Shown: one piece after another, positions 8,825 through 18,214 of the stretch
Layout: every line of letters starts with the position of its first letter
Position numbering within the stretch: the stretch's first letter is position 1
From: CAYTBN01 sp964436045
GTDB taxonomy: Bacteria > Myxococcota_A > UBA796 > UBA9615 > CAYRNR01
Reading direction: 5' to 3'
Assembly (NCBI GenBank): GCA_964436045.1
Contig: CAYTBN010000033.1
Location: 1 to 64,000 of the forward strand
Length of the DNA: 64,000 nt
The notes under the pieces: model-generated
What the model saw: only the letters and a program-made list of their open reading frames with translations
What the model was told of the DNA's origin: nothing
Database searches by the model: none
Program-made: the position numbers and the translations under genes

Positions 8825-11533
8825 TCAGGGCACGTCGACGAAGATCGGGTTGGTCAGTGCGTAGGCGTGGGCCCCGGACCACACGTAGCCCATCGTCGCC
8901 GAACCGTGCACCTCGATGAAGTAGAAGGTGTCGACGGCCGGATAGAAGGTCGTCTCCCCCTGGAACAGGATGGGCGTCTCGGCCGCTTCGGGATCCACCG
9001 CCAGCACCTCGAGGACGTCGCACCCTTCGCCGTAGACCCAGATCTCGTCGATACTCATCCAGCTGGGGCCCTGGACCTCCATCGACAGGGTGATCGTCTC
9101 GCCGACCAGCGTCTCGCCGAGTCCCACCGGGCCGTCGCTCTCGCTGCTCGCCGTCAGGGTCACGAAGGGCCCACCGGAGACCACGGCCTTGCCGGCGCGC
9201 AGCGCGGCGAAGAACGTGTCGGGATCGAACTCGGCCGGATCGTCGATGCCCGCGTCGACGTAGGTCCGGGCGTAGCCGGGGCCCGTTCGACGCCCGTGTA
9301 CGTCGCTGACGCCGATGGCGATGGGACGCAATCCACGATCGAGGTGGGAGCACCAGTCCTCCCGCAGCTCGGCCGCGTCGCCGTAGTCCTTGCCGTTGAG
9401 GATCTCCATGGAATCGAAGCCCGAGTTGTAGACGTCCGGGCTGCTGGCGGTGCCCTCCTCCGGATCGTATCCCCCCAGACTGAACATCCCCGGGCCCCGG
9501 CCGTGGTTGACCTGGATGAATCCCTCGTCGGCGAACACCTCGCGGAAACGCTCGAACAGCTCACCGGTGTCCGCGGGCTCCATCTCCCACCAGATCGGCG
9601 CTCCGTTGTTGGAGGCCGCTGGATCCGGCACGGCGGGGTAGAGATTGAAGTGACCTCGAAGCACGGTCGAGCCTTCTTCGCCGGGCACGGAGGTCATCCA
9701 GTCCGAGACGCCCATTGCCTCGACCAGCGGGCGGTAGTCGGCGATCTGATCGTGGTCGGTGGCGACATGGACCTGAAGGTCGTTGGCCACGACCGACGCA
9801 ATCCGCTCCTCCATGCTGCACTTGCCGTCCGGCGAGGGCGAGGAATGGACGTGGAAGTCGGCGGAGAGTTGTCCCGGCGTCTCCACGGCCAGCGCCAGGG
9901 TCAGTTCCACGGTCGTGGTGCCGCCGCCGACGAGCTCCAGCCCGTCCACGGAGTCGGTCTCGTAGCGTAGCCCCCGATGCCCGACGAGGTCGTAGGTCCC
10001 CGCGGGCAGGGGCACATCGAGCTCGCCATCCACCAGCCAAACGACCTTGCGGGCGCCGCCCGGGCGCCGCTCGCCCAGCCGCGAGTCGGCGCCCTGGTGG
10101 CCGTCGCCCACGGGGAGGATCCACGCCATCGCCGGCAGCGGGGTGCCGTCGGGATCGGCGGTCCGCAGGGTCAGCACCGCCGGGTCGGGGAGGGTCAGGT
10201 CCACGGTCTCGGCCTCACCGTCCGCCAGGGTCACGTCGATGCGCTCGGAGCGGCCGAAACCATCCGCCTGGGGCACGGCCACCGCCGCGCCGGGGGCGGC
10301 GAACGCCGCCAGCGCCAGTTCGTTGGCCGAAGCGTGGGCGTGGGAGCCATAGGCGCCCCGGGCCAGCGGCAGGTCCATCTGCTCGTTGATCCCGTCGCCG
10401 ACCGCCACCACCTGGGCTTCGCCGGGCGGTCCGACCAACTCGAACCCACCGTCGTCGCCGGTGATCGCGATGGTCCAGGGAGCACCTTCGGGATCGGTCA
10501 GGAACACGCGCGCACCGGGGATCGGGTCGCCGGAATCAGCCGCCGTGAGGGTGCCGACGACCTTCGCGGTGGCCAGCGACTGCAGGCTGCGGCGCGCGGC
10601 TTCCAGGGTCGCGAGATCCGCGGCCACACCCACGTAGCGGGTGTACTCGGCCTGGCCCCCCACGGGGATCTCCACGTCTGGTCCCATTGCGATCATCAGC
10701 CCCAGGCTGTCGAAGATGTCCCCCAGTACGCCTGGATCGGCCAGGGCGCCCTCCGCCGGGAAGATCGCAAAGGCCTGGTCGTCCCGCAGGGACAGCTCGA
10801 CGCGGGCGCTCGAGCCGTCGGTGGGAAAGCCGTCGCCGACCCCGACGCCGGGCACGAACGACTCCATCGTTCCCAGGTCGACAAACCCTCCGTCGAGGAA
10901 GGTTATGTCTCGCTGCTCGTCGTCCCCGTTGGTCACCCGGGTCCGCACCTGCAGCAGGGGAGAGCCCGGCTCCAGGGTGTAGGTCTGCTCGACCTCCAGG
11001 TGCAGATCGGGAAAGAACCCCGGCGACTCGATCGCGCCCTCGATGAAGGTGAACGGTCCGTCGCTGCCCAGGGCACGGATAATGGCCGGTCCGCCGTCGA
11101 GCCCGTCGGCGACGACCTCCACGGTCTCGGCATGGAACAGGCGGGAGGTTCCCAGCAGGGCGGTCACGTCGTCCACTGCGTCCCGGTCGGCCTGGCCGGT
11201 GGGCCGCACCACGTCCACGTCGATGATGGACCCGGGAGTGCGCAGGTAGTTGTCGCCCTCGCGGATCCCCTGGATCGCGAACCGGGCCCGGTCGTTGTAC
11301 ATCAAGAAGTCGCCGGGTCCGCATTCGCCGGCCGCGCCGCCGATGAAGGCACCCACGTGGTCGGCGGTCAGCTCGCCCGCCCGGGCCTCGTCCGGTCCCA
11401 GCGCCTCGGTCAGGTCGATGGGCGGGGGCTCGTCGTCCGTGGTGTCGTCGTCGATGGGGGGCGTCTGTTCGCCTGGGTCACAAGCGGACAGCGGCAGCGC
11501 CAGGGCCAGGGCCAGCAGGATCGTTCGCGTCAT
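8825..11533 (-). CDS. CehA/McbA-type PHP-domain metallohydrolase lipoprotein
   Basis: 902 residues. The signal ends in PLSAC (Cys18), followed by a short Asp-rich tether. Residues ~45-320 are a beta-sandwich region. Next comes a carboxypeptidase-regulatory-like domain (GTLTAADSGDPIPGARVFL) and a second beta segment. From about residue 570 is a PHP domain: DFHVHS, VATDHDQIADY, NHGRG and SDVHGRR carry the His/Asp metal ligands of a trinuclear hydrolase. CehA (carbaryl hydrolase) and McbA relatives are esterases or phosphoesterases, but this subfamily has mostly unknown substrates. A C-terminal beta domain ends the protein. The active-site set looks complete, so it is probably an active surface hydrolase. 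Confidence 0.85.
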   Translation of the reverse strand: MTRTILLALALALPLSACDPGEQTPPIDDDTTDDEPPPIDLTEALGPDEARAGELTADHVGAFIGGAAGECGPGDFLMYNDRARFAIQGIREGDNYLRTPGSIIDVDVVRPTGQADRDAVDDVTALLGTSRLFHAETVEVVADGLDGGPAIIRALGSDGPFTFIEGAIESPGFFPDLHLEVEQTYTLEPGSPLLQVRTRVTNGDDEQRDITFLDGGFVDLGTMESFVPGVGVGDGFPTDGSSARVELSLRDDQAFAIFPAEGALADPGVLGDIFDSLGLMIAMGPDVEIPVGGQAEYTRYVGVAADLATLEAARRSLQSLATAKVVGTLTAADSGDPIPGARVFLTDPEGAPWTIAITGDDGGFELVGPPGEAQVVAVGDGINEQMDLPLARGAYGSHAHASANELALAAFAAPGAAVAVPQADGFGRSERIDVTLADGEAETVDLTLPDPAVLTLRTADPDGTPLPAMAWILPVGDGHQGADSRLGERRPGGARKVVWLVDGELDVPLPAGTYDLVGHRGLRYETDSVDGLELVGGGTTTVELTLALAVETPGQLSADFHVHSSPSPDGKCSMEERIASVVANDLQVHVATDHDQIADYRPLVEAMGVSDWMTSVPGEEGSTVLRGHFNLYPAVPDPAASNNGAPIWWEMEPADTGELFERFREVFADEGFIQVNHGRGPGMFSLGGYDPEEGTASSPDVYNSGFDSMEILNGKDYGDAAELREDWCSHLDRGLRPIAIGVSDVHGRRTGPGYARTYVDAGIDDPAEFDPDTFFAALRAGKAVVSGGPFVTLTASSESDGPVGLGETLVGETITLSMEVQGPSWMSIDEIWVYGEGCDVLEVLAVDPEAAETPILFQGETTFYPAVDTFYFIEVHGSATMGYVWSGAHAYALTNPIFVDVP

Positions 11534-11571
11534 CTACCCGTCCTCGGTGCGCTACTGTACCACCGGGGGGG

Positions 11572-12230
11572 TCACCGTCGACGGCGGCGCGACAGGAGGG
11601 CGGCGAATCCCGAGAGGGCGAGGGCAGCCGGCGAGGCCGCCCCGGCTCCGGCCATGCGGCACGCGCACAGGAAGCCGGGCTGCAGGTCGGTGTCGGCGGG
11701 GCTGCCATCGTCATCGTCCGCGCCGTCGTCGTTGTCATCGTCGTCGTCGGGGCCCGTGTCGTCGTCCGCGGTGTCGTCGTCCGTGTCCGGGCAGTCGCTG
11801 TCGTCCGTGTCCACGTCTCCGTCGCAGTCGTTGTCGACGCCGTCGTCGCAGACCTCGGTGCCCTCGGGATGGACCGTCGGATCGTCCGGGGCGCAGTCCC
11901 ACTGGTCGTGGTAGTCGTCGCCGTCGCTGTCGCAGGTCAGCGGAGTCTTCTGGGGACCGCTCAGTCCGCCGGTGTTGCAGTCGTACTTCGCCCCCCCCGG
12001 TTCGTTGGCGCCCAGCCGCAGTAGAGTGCGCCCGCGGCCGCGCAGTCGAACCGGCAGAGGCTGCCGCCGTCGCACCACCACAGCACGTCGTCCAAGCAGC
12101 AACCGACCCCGGGGATGAAGCCGCAATCGTCCGACACCAGGTCGGCACCCTCGCACTGGGCGATCGCCGGCCGCGGGGCCAGTCCGACGATCAGCAGCAG
12201 CGCCAGCGCCCCGGAATGCCAGGATCCCAT
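11572..12230 (-). pseudogene. Frameshifted MopE/MYXO-CTERM surface protein
   Basis: Two frames together encode one protein. The upstream part starts at ATG 12230 with a signal peptide (ALALLLIVGLAPRPAIAQ) and a Cys-rich domain ending in LYCGW. The downstream frame continues with KYDCNTGG, a MopE repeat (TCDSDGDDYHDQWDCAPDDP), an Asp-rich tract and a MYXO-CTERM-like tail: CAC, a hydrophobic Ala/Leu stretch and RRRRR. The frames meet at a run of eight G on the coding strand (11991-11998). Adding one G restores a continuous reading. It may be a sequencing or assembly error, a genuine null, or a phase-variable tract. Confidence 0.75.
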
Positions 12231-12346
12231 CGCGGTTTTCCCTTTCGTCGATCCGGCGGCCAGGTATATCACCGGTCACGGTTCCATCGGGAGATACTGC
12301 TAGGATCGTCGCCGTCCTGGGGTGGCTGGGACGACTGGGAGGCGCG

Positions 12347-13837
12347 GTGTCGGGCGCGATGTTCGGGAAGTGGCTCGGAGTGGCGACGCTGGTCGGCGGA
12401 CTGGCCCTCGCCCCCTGCGCCCCGGTCCAGGCCCGCAGCAAGAAGCCGGTGCTGGTCTACGGCCCGGGGATGGCCGGCGACGAGGCCGAATCCGCCGCCC
12501 GCGACGATGCCGCGGTCTATCTGAGGGGCAGCCGGCGCAGCGCTCCGGCCTACCACCTCTCCGAGGTCCCGTTCTTCGGTCCCGCCCCCTTGTGGGCCGT
12601 GGGCGACGTGGAGGTCCGGCCCTGCTCGGCGGCCGCGCGCGACACGGCCGAGATCCGGGAACTGGTCGAGCTGGGCAAGGAGCAGACCGACCTGCTGGAG
12701 CAGGAGGAGGCGGACAAGACCTTCGACTCGGCGTGGCTGGCCCTGGAGTGCGCGGATGACTTCGTGGCCCGCGACCTCCTGTACGAGGTCCACTTCTACA
12801 GCGGGCTGTCCGCCTACGTGGCCGGCGACACGGTCAAGGCAGAGGCCGCCTTCGTCCAGGCCATCGCCACCGATCCAGACCGTCGCTTCGATCCCGGCTA
12901 TCCACCGGAGATCGAGGCGATCTACGACGAGGCGGGCCGCAAGCGCCGCGAGGGAAGCACGGTCACCCTCCACGTCGCCGATCCGGATCGGGCGATGACC
13001 TCGATCTGGCTCGACGGCCGGTCGGCGACCGGCGAGTCGGAGATGCCTCTGTCGGTCGGCGACCACCTGCTGCAGTTCCGCACCCGGTTCGGGACGCTGA
13101 CGTCCATGCAGCTATGCGTCACGGAGGCGGGGCATGCGGTGCTGGCCTCCCGCGAGGGCATGGTGGAGGCACTGCTCGATCCTGCCGCCGACCGGGCCGC
13201 GAAGACCGTGGCGCTGGCAGCGCTGGCGGCGCTGGCCGAACGTCACGAGGCTCCGGCGGTCGTCGGAGTACGGCTCGGCGATCCACCGACCCTGTATCGC
13301 TACGATCCCCCGTCCACCACGCTTCACCTCTCGAGCGGCGGCGGCTCCGGGACGCCGGCCGGCACCGCGCACTCGCGGCGGGTGGCGCTGGCGGTCTCCG
13401 GCGGCTGGCTGTTCTATCCGGTCCAGGGCATCGTCGCTGCGGACGCCTCCTACGGTACGGTCGGTCTGCAGGCCGAGGTGCCGATGATCGGACCGCTGGC
13501 CCTGGACCTGGGGCTCTGGCTCGCCATGCGGGGCGCAGGCGAGTGGGACGACGCCCGCTGGACCTATCTGTTGCCCTCCCTGCGCAGTGGCCTGCACGTG
13601 AACCTGGCCTCGGGTGTGGTCCGCCCGTACGTGGGCGGCGCCTTTCACCTGACGGTCCAGCGGGACAGCGATGTCTGGGGCGGCACGGGTCGGGCGCGGG
13701 CTGCGGCGGGCGGAGTGGGGATCGTCGGCCAGGCCATCGAGGCCAACGATCACCTGCGTTTCCACGCCGATCTGCACGCCGGCCATGGGGCGGCGCCCAT
13801 CCTTCAGGTTTCCATGGGCGCCGGAATCCGGTTCTAG
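12347..13837 (+). CDS. Envelope protein with helical repeat region and outer-membrane barrel
   Basis: 496 residues. The GTG at 12347 has GGGAGG four bases upstream and is preferred over the ATG at 12359. A signal peptide (VATLVGGLALAPCAPVQA) is followed by a helical part where residues ~135-205 look TPR-like (AFVQAIATDPDRRFDPGYPPEI). Then comes a PEGA-like beta segment (SIWLDGRSATGESEMPL). From about residue 345 to the end are alternating amphipathic strands ending in GAGIRF, a typical barrel terminus with a final Phe. The gene at 37093-38727 has the same order and related motifs, so they are paralogues. The barrel may form a pore or an anchor; no family name is certain. Confidence 0.78.
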   Translation: MSGAMFGKWLGVATLVGGLALAPCAPVQARSKKPVLVYGPGMAGDEAESAARDDAAVYLRGSRRSAPAYHLSEVPFFGPAPLWAVGDVEVRPCSAAARDTAEIRELVELGKEQTDLLEQEEADKTFDSAWLALECADDFVARDLLYEVHFYSGLSAYVAGDTVKAEAAFVQAIATDPDRRFDPGYPPEIEAIYDEAGRKRREGSTVTLHVADPDRAMTSIWLDGRSATGESEMPLSVGDHLLQFRTRFGTLTSMQLCVTEAGHAVLASREGMVEALLDPAADRAAKTVALAALAALAERHEAPAVVGVRLGDPPTLYRYDPPSTTLHLSSGGGSGTPAGTAHSRRVALAVSGGWLFYPVQGIVAADASYGTVGLQAEVPMIGPLALDLGLWLAMRGAGEWDDARWTYLLPSLRSGLHVNLASGVVRPYVGGAFHLTVQRDSDVWGGTGRARAAAGGVGIVGQAIEANDHLRFHADLHAGHGAAPILQVSMGAGIRF

Positions 13838-13878
13838 ATCACAGCGGAACCAACCGCTGGGCACCGGAGGCGTTGGCC

Positions 13879-13974
13879 ATGAGCGAGACCACGAAAACCG
13901 CGTTATGGCGTGTGTTGCCCTGGCTGCTCCTGGTCGGGGCAACCTGGATCTGGGCTGGATCGAACGGGGCCTGA
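13879..13974 (+). CDS. 31-residue single-pass membrane peptide
   Basis: ATG 13879 has a perfect GGAGG with eight-base spacing. The product is a short charged N-terminus (MSETTKTALWR) followed by one hydrophobic helix, VLPWLLLVGATWIWAG. The stop TGA is at 13972-13974. It sits 41 bp after the barrel gene and is likely cotranscribed. Small membrane peptides of this kind often modulate a larger membrane partner, but nothing shows which. The strong start signal argues for translation. It could still be a fortuitous ORF. Confidence 0.5.
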   Translation: MSETTKTALWRVLPWLLLVGATWIWAGSNGA

Positions 13975-13996
13975 GGCTGGATCGAACGGGGCCTGA
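13953..13996. repeat. 22-bp tandem duplication spanning a stop codon
   Basis: Bases 13953-13974 and 13975-13996 are identical 22-mers. Each ends in CCTGA and a degenerate third start follows. The first copy encodes the last residues and stop of the 31-residue peptide, so the duplication sits exactly at the 3' end of that ORF and lies eight bases before the stop of the convergent giant gene. Confidence 0.85.
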
Positions 13997-14003
13997 GGCC
14001 GGA

Positions 14004-17000
14004 TCAGGGGCGACGGCGGCGCGCGATCAGCACGAACAGCGCGCCCAGGATGGCCGCTGAGCCCCCCGACCGCCCCCCATCCACATCGCAGCTGCAATCG
14101 TCGTCATCGTCGTCGTCGTCGTCGTCGTCGCCGGGGTCGCAGAGGTCCGCCGGATCGACCTCACCGTCGCAGTCGTTGTCGACGCCGTCGCAGACCTCCT
14201 CGGCGGCCGGGTTGACCAGCTCGTCGTCGTCGTCGCAATCCTCGCCGCCACAGGCCACGTCCAGGTAGCCGTCGCCGTCGCCGTCCACGTCGTCGGTGTT
14301 CCCGTCGCAGTCGTTGTCCGCCCCGTCGCAGACCTCGTCGGCCTCCGGCTGGATCTCCGCGTCGGCGTCGTCGCAGTCCGCGCCGCCGCAGGCCACGTCC
14401 AGGTAACCGTCGCCATCTGCGTCCACGTCCTCGGCCGCGCCGTCGCAGTCGTTGTCCAGATCGTCGCCGCACAGCTCGCTGGCGCCCGGGTTGATGGTCA
14501 CGTCCCAGTCGTGACAGTCGCCGTCGCAGGTGGAGTAGCCGTCCTCGTCGAAGTCGACCAGGTTGAGGGCCGGCGCGCCGTCGTTGCAGTCGCCGTCGCA
14601 GGTGGAGTAGCCGTCGTTGTCCCAGTCGAGGGCGTCCAGCAGCGGATCGTGGTCGTCGCAGTCGCCGTCGCAGGAGGTGTTGCCGTCCTCGTCCGCGTCC
14701 ACCAGGTTGAGCGCGGAGTCGTTGTCGTCGCAGTCACCGAGGCAGCTGGACGTGCCGTCGCCGTCTACGTCCGCCGGATCCGCGTCCGGATCCGCGTCGT
14801 CGCAGTCACCCTCACAGGTGGAATAGCCGTCGCCGTCCTCGTCGAGCTCCTCGACCGGGATGTCCTCGTCGCAGTCGTTGTCGATGCCGTCGCAGACCTC
14901 GTGGGCTTCGGGGTAGCGCAGGGGATCGTCGTCGTCGCAGTCGGCGCAGATCGGCGAGCCGTCGCCGTCCCCGTCGGCGTCGAACGGGGGTAGGACCTCG
15001 TCACAATCGTTGTCGAGGCCGTCGCAGAGCTCGGGCGCGCCGGGGAAGACGGTCAGCTCCGTGTCATCGCAGTCCCCGTCACAGGCCATCACGCCATCGC
15101 CGTCCACGTCCTGCTCGACCGCCGGGAGTTCGCCGTCGCAGTTCTCGTCGATGCCGTTGCAGGCCTCGAGGGCGCCGGGGTTGATGGTCGGATCGGTCTC
15201 GTCGCAGTCGCCGTCACAGCGGGAGTAGCCGTCGCCGTCCTCGTCGAAGCAGCACAGGCCGGGCGGGTTGATGTCGCCGGGTGTGCCGTAGTCGCCAGGA
15301 CCGCCGCCGAAATCGAAGACTTCCTCGGCCGGGGTGGAGCACCACACGTAGGGCTCGTCGTTGGCTGCCGCGTCCTGGTAGTCCAGATCCACGTAGGTCG
15401 ACTGGCCCTCGAGGCTCGGCCAAGGATCGTCGTTGGTGTACTCGACCCGGTCGATCTCGGTGCCGCTCATGCTCAGCACGATGGCGTCGTCGTTGGCGCT
15501 GTGCAGGGAGAAGTCGCTGTAGCTGTAGGCCCAGTCGACGGAGGGGAGGTTGCCGTTGAACAGCGGTTCGTCGCTCGCGGCGAGTATCACGACCCCGGCC
15601 GGCGGAAGGATCACGTCGTCGTCGATCACCAGGTGGTCGGAGTCGTTGTCCGACAGCTCCCAGTTGCGCAGGTTGAGGGCGAACGGCGTGTTGTTGAACA
15701 GCTCGATCCACTCGCCGACGGAGTCGAAGGCGACCGCCGGATCGTCCATGAACTCGCTGATCACCACCGACCCGACGGTGACGAAGTCCTCGTCCGCCAG
15801 CCCGTCGCAGTCGTTGTCCACCATGTCCTGGAGTTCGGGGTTGCCGGGGAAGACCGTCGGATCCGCGTCGTCGCAGTCTCCGTCGCAGGTGGACATCCCA
15901 TCCCCGTCGTCGTCCGCGCAGCACAGGCCCGCGGGGTTGTCGGTGCCCGGGGTGCCAAAGTCGCCGGGGAAGCCACCGATGTCGTACGCCGGATCCGAAG
16001 GGGTCAGGCACCATGCATCCGGCGTGTCGTTGGACTGGTCGTCCTCGTAGTCGGGGTCCAGGTACAGCGAGAGCCCGGTCGTCGGATCGAGGTAGGAGGG
16101 GTCGATGGGCGCCCAGTCGATCTCGGTGCCGCCGAGCACCAGCGCGAGTTCGTCGCCATCCTCGGCGAGGGTGAGGTCGCCGCCATGGGCCCAGTCCACG
16201 TTCGTCAGCCCCCCGTTGACGAGGGGGTCGGCGCTGGCTGCGATCACGGCCCGCTCGCCGGAGACCACCAGCAGGTTCTGGCCGACGGTGGTTGCCTGGC
16301 CGTCAGTGGTCCAGATCACCCAGCCGAGCAGATCCACGTCGGTGGGCCCCGTGTTGAGGATCTCGAACCACTGGCCATCGGGGCCGGGCACGGCGTCGGG
16401 CCGCAGGTGGACCTCGGTGATCACGAGATCACCGACGTAGACGAAGTCCTCGTCCACCAGCCCGTCGCAGTCGTTGTCGATGCCGTCGGCGGACTCCGGG
16501 GACAGGGGACCCATCCCCGGATCGGCGTCGTCGCAGTCTCCGTCGCAGACCCCGGCCCCATCGCCGTCGTCATCCAGACAGGCCACGTCGAGCAACACAG
16601 CCAGCCCGTCGCTGAGGGGCACCGATCCGTTGCAGCTGTACTCTAGGCCCAGCGAGTCGTTGTCCTGGACTCCGATCGAAGCCTCCGCGCCCAGGGCCAC
16701 ATCCGCGTCCGGGCCGTCGACTGACGCGTACTGGAACAGGATCTCGTAGTCCGCCTCGTACAGGATCATCTGGAAGGTCACGTAGGTGTCGCTGTTGAAG
16801 AACGGCACCTCCTGCCACTGGACCACGAACGAACGATCGGGGAAGGCGCCGAACTCCTCGACGAAGACCTCGCCGCCGAAGCCCGGGTTCAGGTCGTCCC
16901 AGAGGGGCGCGATCATGCGGTCGGTTCCGCCGGCGTTGTCCGCCGGGATGCAGTAGTTGGAGAAGTACAGATCGGACGCGGGTCCGAACAGCAGCGCGCC

Positions 17001-17288
17001 GTTGGATCCCAGCGTGGCGGTGTTGTAGCCCAGCCCATAGAAAAAGAACGTGAACGGCAGCACCACCTGGGTCTCGGAGTCGTCCGCCAGCCCCATCGGC
17101 GTACCCGTCCCACTGATGTCGATCCAGCTGTAGACCGGCCCCCCGGGCTCGTCGGAATCGATGAACGTGTAGCCGTATGCATCGGGACCGCCGGTCAGGG
17201 CGGCCGCCGGTGTCCCGGCCAGCAGGGCCATCGCGACGGTCAACGGCGCGATCGCCATACGAAGGGGCGCGGAGGGAGAGCGTTTCAT
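14004..17288 (-). CDS. Giant surface protein: lamin-tail domains, 12 MopE repeats, MYXO-CTERM
   Basis: 1094 residues from ATG 17288 (GAGGAAG at a good distance). Signal peptide ends in AGTPAAA. Residues ~35-235 form a nidogen-like or PEP-CTERM-associated beta domain. Two lamin-tail domains follow (starts near VITEVHLRPDAV and VISEFMDDPAV), separated by MopE repeats. I count twelve GDCDD-type cores overall, mostly clustered in the C-terminal 400 residues. The end is a nine-residue Asp run, CSC, a hydrophobic stretch (ILGALFVLIA) and RRRRP: a MYXO-CTERM-like sorting signal, implying secretion and proteolytic or lipid anchoring at the cell surface. Probably a calcium-loaded surface protein. The binding partner is unknown. 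Confidence 0.9.
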   Translation of the reverse strand: MKRSPSAPLRMAIAPLTVAMALLAGTPAAALTGGPDAYGYTFIDSDEPGGPVYSWIDISGTGTPMGLADDSETQVVLPFTFFFYGLGYNTATLGSNGALLFGPASDLYFSNYCIPADNAGGTDRMIAPLWDDLNPGFGGEVFVEEFGAFPDRSFVVQWQEVPFFNSDTYVTFQMILYEADYEILFQYASVDGPDADVALGAEASIGVQDNDSLGLEYSCNGSVPLSDGLAVLLDVACLDDDGDGAGVCDGDCDDADPGMGPLSPESADGIDNDCDGLVDEDFVYVGDLVITEVHLRPDAVPGPDGQWFEILNTGPTDVDLLGWVIWTTDGQATTVGQNLLVVSGERAVIAASADPLVNGGLTNVDWAHGGDLTLAEDGDELALVLGGTEIDWAPIDPSYLDPTTGLSLYLDPDYEDDQSNDTPDAWCLTPSDPAYDIGGFPGDFGTPGTDNPAGLCCADDDGDGMSTCDGDCDDADPTVFPGNPELQDMVDNDCDGLADEDFVTVGSVVISEFMDDPAVAFDSVGEWIELFNNTPFALNLRNWELSDNDSDHLVIDDDVILPPAGVVILAASDEPLFNGNLPSVDWAYSYSDFSLHSANDDAIVLSMSGTEIDRVEYTNDDPWPSLEGQSTYVDLDYQDAAANDEPYVWCSTPAEEVFDFGGGPGDYGTPGDINPPGLCCFDEDGDGYSRCDGDCDETDPTINPGALEACNGIDENCDGELPAVEQDVDGDGVMACDGDCDDTELTVFPGAPELCDGLDNDCDEVLPPFDADGDGDGSPICADCDDDDPLRYPEAHEVCDGIDNDCDEDIPVEELDEDGDGYSTCEGDCDDADPDADPADVDGDGTSSCLGDCDDNDSALNLVDADEDGNTSCDGDCDDHDPLLDALDWDNDGYSTCDGDCNDGAPALNLVDFDEDGYSTCDGDCHDWDVTINPGASELCGDDLDNDCDGAAEDVDADGDGYLDVACGGADCDDADAEIQPEADEVCDGADNDCDGNTDDVDGDGDGYLDVACGGEDCDDDDELVNPAAEEVCDGVDNDCDGEVDPADLCDPGDDDDDDDDDDDCSCDVDGGRSGGSAAILGALFVLIARRRRP

Positions 17289-17407
17289 GGCAGCTTCCTC
17301 GGTGGCGGACTGTGTCGCGAAGGGGTCCCTCATCTATGTTCGAGGCTAGAGGCGCCGGAGGTGGAAATCAACCGCGATTGGGGCGACCCTACGGACGGGA
17401 GTGCACG

Positions 17408-18154
17408 ATGAACGGCGAGCGAACCATCGACGATCTGCGTTTCACCTTGCTGCAGGCCCGCAATCCGGGCGACCCGGCTCGGGAGGACGAATGGAACTCG
17501 TTTTCCACTCGGCTCGGCGTGCGGCCGCAGCAGGTGCGGCAGGTCGACGTCCTCGCCGGCCGCCTGGACGACCGGGTGCTCGAGGGGGCCGACGTGCTGC
17601 TGGTCGGTGGAGCTGGCGAGTACTCGCTGGTGCATCCCACGCCTGCGATCGATGGGCTGGTCTCTTTTCTGACCAGGGCGGTGGACGGGTCTGTGCCGAT
17701 CTTCGCGTCCTGCTTCGGCTTCCACGCCCTCGCGGTGGGGCTGGGCGGCCGCGTGATCGCCGATGAGGAGCACGCCGAGGTCGGCTCCTACGACATGGAG
17801 CTGACCGCCGACGGCCAGTCGGACGGGCTGTTCGGCGAGCTGCCGCGGCAGTTCGTGGCGCAGTTGGGTCACAAGGACCGGGTCGACCGCCTGCCCGACG
17901 GGGTCGTGCTGCTGGCGCGCAGTGGCCTGTGTCCCTACCAGGCCTTCCGGCTACCGGGCCGGGCCGTCTACGCGACCCAGTTCCATCCGGAGCTGGACCT
18001 GCGGGACAACAGTCTCCGATTCAAGGGCTACCTGGATACCTACGGCAAGCTCTTCGGGCGCGAAAACGCCCTGCGCAAGCTCAGGTCCTTCCGCCAAAGT
18101 GACGAGGTCAACGGCCTCATGCGACGGTTCGTCGACCGCTTCGTCCTGGGTTAG
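17408..18154 (+). CDS. Class I glutamine amidotransferase-like protein
   Basis: 248 residues, ATG at 17408 with GGGAG upstream. A GATase1 fold: nucleophile Cys in FASCFGFHAL (about residue 100), and the His-Glu dyad in TQFHPELD (about residue 196). Stand-alone class I domains of this shape (GuaA-N, YvdE/PuuD relatives) hydrolyse glutamine or gamma-glutamyl compounds. The normal synthase partner is absent here. It is flanked by divergent surface-protein genes, so its role is not evident. The triad looks complete. Confidence 0.83.
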   Translation: MNGERTIDDLRFTLLQARNPGDPAREDEWNSFSTRLGVRPQQVRQVDVLAGRLDDRVLEGADVLLVGGAGEYSLVHPTPAIDGLVSFLTRAVDGSVPIFASCFGFHALAVGLGGRVIADEEHAEVGSYDMELTADGQSDGLFGELPRQFVAQLGHKDRVDRLPDGVVLLARSGLCPYQAFRLPGRAVYATQFHPELDLRDNSLRFKGYLDTYGKLFGRENALRKLRSFRQSDEVNGLMRRFVDRFVLG

Positions 18155-18214
18155 GGCACCGTAGGATCGAATGGTCGTGGACTACATATGGACTCGCCCA
18201 GTCCAGGAGGACCG

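Noticed and set aside
8397..9353. 318-residue minus-strand ORF
   Set aside because: Only its last 108 residues are real, from ATG 8723 with a strong Shine-Dalgarno; the upstream part is an out-of-frame reading of the PHP lipoprotein gene.
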